Origin: Byssothecium circinans
Lineage: Eukaryota; Ascomycota; Dothideomycetes; Pleosporales; Massarinaceae
Direction: 5' to 3'
Assembly: GCA_010015675.1 (NCBI GenBank)
Contig: ML976990.1
Coordinates: 517,327-581,326 of the forward strand
DNA: 64,000 nt
Shown here: piece by piece, positions 35,109 through 44,734 of the stretch
Position numbering within the stretch: the first letter of the stretch is position 1
Layout: the number at the start of each line of letters is the position of its first letter
The notes under the pieces: model-generated
Seen by the model: the letters and a program-made list of their open reading frames with translations, nothing else
Databases searched by the model: none
What the model was told of the DNA's origin: nothing
Made by a program: the position numbers and the translations under genes

Positions 35109-38100
35109 TTAGAGGTAGTACATCATCTCCGCGAGAGCCGGATGGACGTCTCTCTGCCAGTGATTGCTTGTGAAGGTGACGGCAGAGTCACCACCCTTGA
35201 GAACGGCGTGGAGGTAAGAGCGACCACGTTCACAGAGTAGGTCGGCGTAATACGCGGGCGGGCAGATGCTGACGGCTCTGGTGGCACGAGCAAAGGTGTA
35301 GCACAAGTTGTGTGTCAAGCTCTGTAACTGATCCGCGCCGAGCTTATTCTCGTCTTTCAAAACGACGTAGTGAGCAGGCCTAGAAGTACCCTGCAGACCT
35401 TGGTGGGCCAGAAGGAAGAAGTCGAACAGCATTTCACCAGTCACCCCGCGATCGACAACGGTTCCAGGCTTCGGGTTGCCAGTCTTGCCATCGGTGCCCT
35501 CCACCGTGGTCGGGTAGAAGCGAGTGTGATGTCGCTTGCCTACAACAATGATGGAAATTTTCGGGTGTTTATCCGACTTCCCATATAGCTTTTCGAAAGC
35601 CTTCACAAAGAGAGGATACTCATCGCGCATGACGATGGGGTATTGGCCCTCGGAGACACCGTCGCGGTAGACAATGATCTTGGTCGGGAGACGGCCGCTG
35701 TTCTTCTTCTGCCAGAGCCTGAGGCGCTCGACAATCATCTCTTCAAGATCGGACACCATCTCTTGCCGACCAGTCTGAGTTCGCATACTGGCGGGATACT
35801 GGGCGAAGTTGGCGTCGACCGAAGCGACTATACCGGCAATACTGGGAGAGGATTCAGAACTTCCGGGAGATGGATGCGTGACATCGATGCCGAAAACGAT
35901 GGTAGATGCATCAAGTGGCGACAAACTCTTCAAGTCGATGCAGTGGTTGACGCCGCCCAGCTTCTGGTTGAACTTCATCGCCACGTTCGCAAAGTACTGC
36001 ATTTGGCCCTTCTCCTTGGTAAACTTCTGTCCGATACTGCAAATATTCGGGACGCCGAGATCAACATCGCAGGTTGACTTAATGCAATCGTAAAGAACTG
36101 CGTTGTCGCTAGGTAGGAGGACAAACAAGAAGTGTGGTTTCTGTTTGAATCCGCCTCTCAACGTGCTGGCGATCAGATGCTTTACCTTATCCACGTTGTG
36201 GTTTTGAAGGTCTCCGAAGGGTACATCAAGCTGAACTGGTTGCGGGACGGGGCCAGGGGCCATGCCGTACGTGTCAAGAGTCTTTCGAAATTCCGTTAGA
36301 TGCGCCATTGCTGCACCCATGCCGCCTTGAACCGTCGGGCGTCCGGTGTTGATGATCAGAACACTCCAGGCTCCTAGAGGCTTTGCCAATCGGAAGGGCT
36401 TCTGACCCAACTGACGGGTGTCCAGATTCCAGGCCCCATTGTTAGGGCGACAGGTAGTGTTTCCCCGGTATTGGAGAACCGGCGCCTGGAGCATACGACC
36501 ATTCACCGTCAGCAGCTTCGGTATGACGTCAAGTCCGAACTTGGTCAGGTGGTCGTTCAGGCCGGGTTTGATTTTTGTAACTTGAAGTCCATCCTGCTCG
36601 ATTGACTGCGCATTGTCGAAAGGTCGACGAGCTGCGAACTCGATCATGCGACGGGTCTGGTCGCCCTGCAGCAGACGACGAGCCAGTTGGCCACCAAGAA
36701 CAGTGCAAAGCTCTGCCGGAATCCACTTTGGATTGTCCTTGGCGCCGTAGTTGACAAGAGGCGCTTGAGGAAATTTGAGGGTGATGCCGTGGGTCCTAAA
36801 AAAGAATTGCTGGACGGTTATACTTTCGGTCTTCCCATTCGACTCGAGCTTGAAAGAAACGTTTGTTGCGTTCTTGTTGAAAGGCGAAAGACCCCCAATT
36901 GTGTGAACTTTACGCTTTGTGACGGGCTTCCCACCAGCCATCTTTGGCTTCCCCTTGCTGTCTGTCTCACGGATGTATGTTGTCTCAAATCGTAATTTGA
37001 CCAGAAAAATGCCAAGACGCCGATATTTTTCGGCATTTTCGGGGGGTGCACCGCCGTTCCAATCCCTCATGACATCAAGGAGAGGACCGGACTTGTAATA
37101 CGCTCCAGTTGCGACATTGACGTTGACGACAATGCGGCCAATGCTGGTGCGGACACTGGTGTAGTATCCCCGGCAGGCCTGTAGACCTGCTCCGAGGTCA
37201 TACAATTGTACCTGCGGATGGGCGCCGAACGGATAGAATTTGTTGCCTCCAGATGTGGCAATGTTTCGATCAGAACTGGGGCCGGAAGCCAGAACGATGT
37301 TGAGTGCTTGAATAGTCTCCAGCTTCTGGGGGTACTCAACTGTGGCCTGCTTCAAATCACTCACAAGCTCTCTGAGGGATACCGTACCAAGCTCCTCAAC
37401 AAGCACTCTCAACGTGTTCTTCTTGCGAGCTTGAGTCCGTCTGTTATCCTCATCGTCAGTTGGAGGCGGAAGAGGGTCTCCATCCTCGGGGTACCACTCA
37501 ATGTCATATACTGCACGTTTGACACCAAGCTCAATCTTCTTGGTCGAAATGAGCATCTGCGCCCAGTCGCTCACTACAGGAACTGTTGAGAATGGTGCCA
37601 TCTGGAGCAGTAGCTGTATGGCACGTTTCTTCTTCGGTTTGGGCAGCTCGTTGTCGGGCTGGAACGTGACAGTATACCTGTAAAGAGGAGTTTGAGAATT
37701 GACGCCCTTCACCTCGAGATAATTGGCCCACAAGATGACAGGTGTACCAAGTTTCCCGTAGCCGGGTCTGCGAGGAAGTTTGTCGCCAAGCGATGTAGCA
37801 GCAAGTGCTGCCGATAGGTCTTTGACGGAAGCGTCCTCAAGCTTCGTCACCTCCATATCAGGCTTAGGCGCATTGCCTTGTCTAGCTAGAAGTCAGTACG
37901 GGTCAAGCATCATGATGGCTCGGACCTACCCGTATATTTTCATTTCGCCTCCACCTCGACCACCACGAAACCCGCCTCCCCTGCCGCCATCAAATCCTCC
38001 TCGTCCTCGTGGACCGCCACCTCCTCCTCCGCGGTCGTATCCTCCACCTCCCCTTCCTCCACCGCCACCACCTCCGCGGTCGGAACCACCGCCACCTCCT

Positions 38101-38150
38101 CTACCGCGACCACGAAAGTCGCCTCGGCCACCTCGACCACGATCGGCCAT
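35109..38150 (-). CDS. Argonaute (QDE-2 type) with RGG-rich N-terminus
   Basis: Two exons, 38150-37930 and 37881-35109; intron of 48 bp; product 997 aa. The second of two adjacent TAG acceptors must be used, because the first gives a stop. Residues 1-70 are almost entirely Gly, Arg and Asp (RGG type). After the N-terminal domain come the PAZ region and a complete PIWI domain: VFGIDVTHPSPG (D740), VYRDGVSEGQYP (D814) and PPAYYADLLCERGR (D954), the slicer aspartates; the glutamate finger should lie between the first two. The end MMYYL is the usual Argonaute C-terminus anchored in the MID-PIWI pocket. QDE-2 in Neurospora executes quelling through small RNAs. Retention of the catalytic residues suggests an active slicer. 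Whether it is the QDE-2 or SMS-2 orthologue needs a tree; the RGG leader is the reason I lean to QDE-2. Confidence 0.95.
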
Positions 38151-39682
38151 CTGTGGCCTTTGATTGTGATGTGGGCGTTCAAAGTCTGATCAATAGCTGT
38201 CCGCTTTCTAAACGTTAGCCAAAAGTTTAAACACCGACTTGGCTAAGGCAACAAAGACCCGAGGGTAGTGGTATGGCCCACCTAAATAGGTGGGCAGCAG
38301 AGTGATTGTGACTGAGCAATCATACGAGCAACAATAGATGGATGAAATCATGCAAGTAACGAATAGCAACCAGACAGGATGAAAGGAAGAATGTGGACAC
38401 AGCAATGAGCCGAGCTACCAGCAATGTAGGAGGTCCAAACAAAGCCGAGATACTTGGAGCGTTAAGCTCATCGAAGTTGCATTCGCACCTCCCCAACAAA
38501 CAGCAACCTGTGGTAGAAATCCACACAAGGCAACAGAATAAACAAGAGGCAGACGGGCTGGAGGAGAAAAACGCAAAAGCGCCTACCTTTTGAGTGCTAC
38601 CAAAGCTCACGATGTATCCAATGTGTGACCCAGCCGAAGGGATGTGGGCGATGGTGCTTGAGAGTATAAGTAAAAGATAGTGAAGAGTGTGGGGTTGAAG
38701 ACGGGGAGAAGAGACGTGAGGCGGGGAGGGTGAAAGGTTTTAGAGCCTCAGCCAGACGCGAGGTGAAGGGCGCTAGCTCCGCAGACTCGGGTACGTGATC
38801 ACGTTTTAACCGGGATGCGTGTTTTGGCGGTGAGGGGCCGCTGGAGGATGACAATGACCTTGGAATAATGACCTCTTTTCGAGGAGAAGGTAAGTTTGGA
38901 AGCAACTGAGATTGGAAAGCCTCTGGCGGAGAGGTGGAAAGATCAATTTCAGGGTGAAGCTCCGATTTTGTAGCCTCCAGGCTGAAGTGTGCTGAGCCTG
39001 CTTCGACGGGCTGTGACGGTGTGGCTCCACCCGCCGGCGGGAAGACGCATTGCACGGCGAGTCGTCGTTGTTTCTCGCCCACCGTTCGTTCGTGTGTAAC
39101 CTCTACTTGCTAGGCATTATTGGAGAGCGAGTCTTCGCTTTCATTCCCCGCCTTTCTTGCCGCTGCAGAACCGCACGCCGCATCTCCATAACCGCCAATG
39201 AGGTGTGGATTGAGGCGTGGTACGAGGCAGTGTGCATCTCGATCGTCCAGAGGGACGACGGAATAGCTCCGGGACATACCAGAGGGATGACGGCAATAGC
39301 TCCCCGAGGCACCCCTCTCTGTTTGCCGTGTAGTACCGTAAAGCGGTGTCGCTGTCGCTGATATGCAAGAGTCGATATCTGGAAGCACTTGGGACTGCAC
39401 AAGCCTAGCCTTGCCGCTCTAGATTGACGTCTCCGTTTCCGTGTGCAATAACGGAAGACAATTGACAATCGCGTATATAGTCGATAGTAGTATGGGATAC
39501 GAAGGGTACTACGTTAAATCTGATATCTGTTGTTGTTATTTCATCTTGCATGAGCTCATAGACCATTCATCAGCCAATCTAGATTAGGTCGGGTCCGAGT
39601 ATCGCACGTGACACTAGCGCAGTTCAGGAAACGAGTCTCCATTTTGTAATACCTCCTTCGACCACAACCACATCACGTCGCC
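38151..39682. promoter_or_regulatory. divergent region between the Argonaute gene and mitoribosomal uS7m
   Basis: About 1.5 kb. The left part is the leader and promoter of the Argonaute gene. On the minus strand, an AAAAG-GTAGGC donor near 38587 and a pyrimidine-poor acceptor near 38200 could define a 5' untranslated intron, but this is weak. A perfect hairpin sequence lies inside (separate entry). Frames on the minus strand at 38597-39082 are not supported as genes. Confidence 0.4.
38276..38295. repeat. perfect inverted repeat, 8-bp arms, 4-bp loop
   Basis: GCCCACCT, AAAT, AGGTGGGC. In a minus-strand transcript it would fold as a stable hairpin about 130 bases before the Argonaute start codon. 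It may instead be a palindromic protein-binding site. Confidence 0.7.
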
Positions 39683-40811
39683 ATGCCTCCACGATTAAAC
39701 ATCCTCTCCCTGACACGCTCGATACCGTACAGGCCGAAGCCACAAGCGCAATGGCTGCCCCGACCCGCGATCCGAACCGTGACGCCTCAATTCCGCGCAT
39801 ATTCTGATGCGAAAGAACCCCAGCCGCCAGCTGCCGACCGATCAAAGCGAATCGACGCGAAACCGCTTCCACATGTGTCTGAAGAGGCGGCGCAGATGGC
39901 AAAGATTACAGGCTCGGAAGGACCCGACATCAACCAAGGGACACCGGTCGATGAGGTATGAGCATTGGCATGTCTTTCAGGGCGCTTGCTGATGACTCTT
40001 TAGGTCGTGAAAGGGGACAAGGCAGCACAAGAAAAGCTTCCAAAAGTAATGCAGGATGCTCTCAAGTCAAAATCGAACTCCACACCCTCAGGCACGCGCT
40101 CCTACTCAACAATGGTCACGCCGACTGGGGGAAGTGGTGGGCTGGACATGGGGCTTGTGGGCTTCAGTCCACCTACGGTAACACCAGCTATGCCGGGCCT
40201 AAAGTTCGATATGCCGACGCTGCCCCTGCCGAAGGATGGCCACGTCAAGCACAGATACGATCCGGTGGTCGACCAAGTCACCAATCTTCTCATGCGTCAC
40301 GGAAAGAAAAGTATGGCCCAGCGGGTAAGCTGTCTCCCAACCTGCAGTTCGCTCCATACTAACGATTTGATAGGACATGGCCCTGATCCTCGAACATCTC
40401 CGCACCTCCAACATCCCCACCATCAACCCAGCCAAACCCCTCCTTCCCGGCGCGCCACCTCCATCACACCTCCCTCTCAACCCCATTCTCTACCTCACAC
40501 TGGCCATTGACTCTGTTGCCCCGCTTTTCCGAATTCGAAGCCAGAAAGGCGCGGCTGGTGGTGGTGTTGCGTTGCAGATTCCCGTTCCGCTCGGACAGAG
40601 ACAACGAAGGAGGATAGCAATCCAGTGGATCTTGAAGGCAGCATCGGGCAAGAGGCACACTGGAAGCGGAAAGGGCAGCTATGCACAGCGAGTCGCATCT
40701 GAATTAGTGGGTGTAGTGGAGGGACGGAGCGGGGTGTGGGACAGGAGGGCCGCGATTCACAAGCTGGGTGTATCTGCCCGTGCCAACATTGTGTTGCCGA
40801 GGAAAAGATGA
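39683..40811 (+). CDS. RSM7: mitochondrial small-subunit ribosomal protein uS7m
   Basis: Three exons: 39683-39955, 40004-40324 and 40374-40811; introns of 48 and 49 bp, all phase 0; product 343 aa. The N-terminus (MPPRLNILSLTRSIPYRPKP) is a basic, acid-free mitochondrial presequence. The S7 domain starts about residue 165 with HRYDPVVDQVTNLLMRHGKK, and continues DMALILEHLRTSNIPTINPA, GGGVALQIPVPLGQRQRRRI and AIQWILKAASGKRH, ending HKLGVSARANIVLPRKR. uS7 organises the head of the small subunit and binds the 3' domain of small rRNA. The basic C-terminus is typical of the family. The 170 residues before the domain are a mitochondrial extension. Confidence 0.93.
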
Positions 40812-41729
40812 GTTAAAAAACTAAAGTAGAACATGAGGGTTTGCGGGACATTCGTGTACACTAGTCCGTTGGGGAAAAGCTCTTAAATACTATGAAATCC
40901 TGCGGAGAGTCCACTCTTGGCGTGAAGAGAGACCATGGGTCCGTGGCTGCTGCCTATGTACCAAAGTGTTGTATGTGGTAACCAGACTTCGCCCTCGTAT
41001 GATCAATACTGCACGAGCCGGCATCTGATGCCGCATCTGCCGCGTGGACTGAGAACTGACGCAGGTGCATCCCGCCAAGTAGCCAAGATCCCTCACCTTC
41101 ACTTTCCCCTCAGCCTTTGAGCTCTGGAGTCTAGACTAGCATCTAGTACCCAGGTCCCACGACATCACACGTCTTTCGCGCTGACTGACCCGAGCTTCCA
41201 TCCCATTATCGCCAGCTCCATCTTCCTTATGTCGGCCTCCGCAAACACTCGCACGGGGAACAGCTTGTTCTTCTTGGGCGGCTAACACGACATTGAAGTT
41301 GACCCTGACACCGGCCCTCCTTCTACCGCTCTCGCTTCAGCTCCCTTTATTTCCCATTTTTGAACCCCGCGGCCCCAGTGCTTTGCGACTGCATATCACG
41401 CGACCGGCTAGCGAGCATTGGATAGACTACATAATCATCCTAGTGTTTAACGCGTTGGACCCTTTCACTCGACTATTCGCGCCGGCGCCCGATGATGGCA
41501 TAGATCCCCGCCAGTCGCTCCCAGGTACCACGCCGTGCGCGTCAACGTACCACTCCACAATCACCACATAAAACATCGGTAGCGCATATCTATCGTTCGT
41601 TCCACCACGAACCGATTGTCCTCACGCAAACTCCCCTACACACTCAAGCCCAAGCCCAGGCCCCATTTCTTCCCAAACAGACTCCTCTCTACCACTTCAG
41701 ACCACCCACGTCGCTCCGCTACCGCCATC
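40812..41729. other. intergenic, promoter and leader of the USP-family gene
   Basis: Tandem spacing of 0.9 kb. The right half is rich in C and T and probably holds a long 5' leader. No ATG-initiated gene, tRNA or repeat is supported. Confidence 0.5.
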
Positions 41730-43792
41730 ATGTCTCTAGAATCTGCACTCGATGAGGAGATGAGGGAGGTCATGGCCCTCCTGGAAGGCAAGAAGACTCC
41801 AGCGCGGCCGGCGCGCAACGAAAGCCCTCATGTCGGCTCACGCGCCCAAAGCCCAGCCAGCGCGACGTCGCCCGTACGCAGCATGCTCGACATCGGCGGA
41901 CCGCCTGGCCCGCGCAGTATGCTCGACATCGCGCCTGGCCGTAGCAGCAGCCGAGGGCCCGTCCCGCTGTCGCCGCCGCCTTCGGCCCGAAGCCTCAACC
42001 CAGAATCCGCATACAAGTTTGAGATGTTGCCTACCATCGAGGCTCACTCCATGCCCAAGCGCGTCACTCAGGGAGGAAAGAAGGGCAATAGTAACAAGCC
42101 GCGCGCCATGTCGTCGGTATATGGGGATACGTCAGAGATGCTGGGTTCTCCCCGAGATACGGCACGACACAACCCACTGGGTGGATTCTTGGGCAAGGGA
42201 AAAGCAAAGACTGGCTCTCCGGGACCGGGTAGGTCTCAGTCTCCCGGTGGGCGGATGCTCAACAGCAATTCAATGAACCTGATGCCCACACCAAACAAGT
42301 ACGTGACAGGCTCAGGCAAAGTCATAGATATGAATGCCGCATACCGAAGACTCTCAGATGCCGCGCTGCTGCGCTCGGGCGGAGGACTGGCAGCTCTCCC
42401 GACCCGCAAAGGATCGGACCCCACCAAGGGCGAGACACTTGCGCCTGGCGGAGGCGTGCGTCTGGCTACAGATGATTACCTCGACGACGAGGCCGCAGTG
42501 GAATCAAGTGAGAACGAGTCGGAAGACGAATATGGTGACAGTTGGGAAGCGGGTTCCAAGAAGCGGGGCCGACAGCGAACCAGGTCGGACGGAAACGAAA
42601 GGGCACCGAGGAGCCTGCTAGCCGCGGCCGAAGAAGAACGTAAGTTGCTCTTCACTCCCAGCAAAGAACCTCCACTCACCTGCCCAGGCAAAGACGTCTC
42701 CGAGGTCTACAAAGTACGGTCGTTGCTTGAGCCCAGCCTGACCGTCACCGGCCCAGATGGCGCGACGCTGGCTGGCGAAAAGATGACGAACAAGAAGCAT
42801 GGCGTGCACCCGCACACAAGCTTTGACCAGGGCGGCCTCTCATCTGCGTACAATTCCGACACGGAAGGCGATCTCTCGGACCTCAAGTCTGCACAACAGC
42901 TGTCCATGAGTATTTCGCCTATACAATCGAGCCCCGAAGCCCACCGATGTGTCCGACAGGTTATTCGCGGAAACTACGGCAAGTTCCAGGACGACGCCGA
43001 AAAAGGTCTGCGGCGCCAGCGCGTGTACCTAGTCGCCACCGATATCAGTGAGGAGGCTGCGTATGCTTTGGAGTGGACAATCGGTACTGTGCTGCGCGAT
43101 GGTGATACCCTGCTTGCGGTATATGCCGTGGATGAGGAGACGGGTATCGGCGGTACGGACGTTGCCAGCGGAGGCGCCACGGCCCAGCAGGAATCCGACT
43201 CTCTGAAGAAGATCATCTCGAACAGGGAAGTGGCAGGCGAGGGACACGGTCCATCACATCTCGCGAACAGCGTGGCCGCGGCGGATGCAGATGTCGAAGC
43301 CATGGGCACGGCAGAGAAAGCACGATATCAAGCCTGTGTAGAAGTGTCCGACCGGTGCCTCAAGCTGCTGCGAAAGACTCGCCTCCAGGTGCGAGTCGTG
43401 GTGGAAGTATTCCACTGCAAGAGTCCCAAGCACATGATTACAGAAGTGGTGAGTACGAAACAATCGCGACACTTTTGACGTGCTACTGACATTGGTTTGA
43501 CAGATTGACTTTCTAGAACCGACATTGGTAATCCTCGGGTCTCGAGGACGCAATGCTTTGAAAGGGTATGTTTTGTTCCGCGCGAAGTCCAAAACACGCA
43601 AGAGGTCTAACTTTAGTACACAGTGTCTTGCTCGGCTCCTTCAGCAACTACCTTGTCACCAAGAGTTCGGTTCCCGTCATGGTTGCAAGGAAACGTCTTA
43701 GAAAACACAGCAAATACAAGCGGAAGAACCTGCGGCTGTCCAATGTCATCTCGAGCCCTAACGGAAGGTTGGCAAACGCCAAAATCGACTAG
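41730..43792 (+). CDS. universal stress protein (UspA) domain protein with long disordered N-terminus
   Basis: Four exons: 41730-42639, 42688-43448, 43504-43565 and 43624-43792; introns of 48, 55 and 58 bp; product 633 aa. Residues 1-410 are disordered (Ser, Pro, Arg, Gly) and open MSLESALDEEMREVMALLEG, with duplicated RSMLDI motifs near 50-65. The Usp domain (PF00582) starts about residue 428 with RQRVYLVATDISEEAAYALE and ends VPVMVARKRLRKHSKYKRK. The ATP-binding signature G-2x-G-9x-G-S is present as LGSRG..LLGS and is assembled across the last intron. The insertion between beta strands is long and Ser/Ala rich. Family members act in stress tolerance; this fungal form probably binds ATP, but its role is unknown. 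The 48-bp first intron is stop-free and a multiple of three, so a retained form would still translate. Confidence 0.88.
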
Positions 43793-44734
43793 TTGGCGTT
43801 TCGCGATATTTGTCAAGCGCGTCTCAAGGAGGTACGGCGTACAGTGGGTGTTGCCGGGCAACGAGGGTCGTAAGGATGCGAAGATGGCGACCCGCGATGT
43901 GGCGAAACAGAAACAGTTTGGCTCTGGCTTGGAACTGTTTCTTCTATTGCGAGAGATCGTGGGCCAGGCGTATACCATTCAGCTGTGCCGATTATGTCTA
44001 TTTTTGTTTCTCTTGCACTATGTGCTTCAGATGATCAACGTCCAGGTTTGTATTTCCGACATGTCCATTTTCGGTTATACGTTAGAACAGCCATCCACAA
44101 CACCACAATTCGACTGGATGCAATCTAAAATTAAGGACCGCACTTGCTTATCCAACCTTGCCTTTGAGCTTCCAGAAGACGGGCAGGAGATTTGCGACAT
44201 GCCGCTTGCACAACAACCCTTGTGGGCGCCACGGATTGCTTCACATTTGATTATTCTGTGCAGCCAGCGGGAGGCAGGCATGACATTGTTTGGCAGGGCT
44301 AGGCGGCGGCATCGTCCGAGTTCCGACGTCACTCTGCTCAACCAACGTTACATTCACACATTGCATCACTTGCCCACAGACCCGGTTAAGCGGTCCATTT
44401 TTTGATATACCACAGACGTTTACTGTAAATACTTCCATACCTGAACTAGTTTCGACACAGCTGAGGCGCCAAGCGGCAATGCAATAGAGCTTATTGTTCG
44501 AGGTGTGTTCTTGTTTCCGAGCACGGATGGAGAAAGGCTGCCACATTATGACTGGGGTGCATCGGGAACGGGATGGTAGTTTAAAGAGGGAGAGACCTCG
44601 CTGCCTGGCTTGGCTGTTTATCGAATAACAGCATTGCATCATTGCAACTTTGACACTTTGGCTCCTTACTGCCTTACTTGCTGGCTTACTACCTGAGCTA
44701 TATTTATCATTCTGTGTCCGGGTAGTGGCATATA
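43793..44734. other. intergenic between USP and HET genes
   Basis: A frame running through 43623-44405 overlaps the end of the USP gene in another phase and is not supported. A TATATTTA sequence at about 44699 may be part of the HET promoter. Nothing else seen. Confidence 0.5.

Noticed and set aside
38597..39082. 161-residue minus-strand frame upstream of the Argonaute gene
   Set aside because: Ser/Pro-rich, no motifs, lies in the promoter/leader region.
43623..44405. 260-residue frame after the USP gene
   Set aside because: It overlaps the last USP exon in another phase and has no recognisable product.
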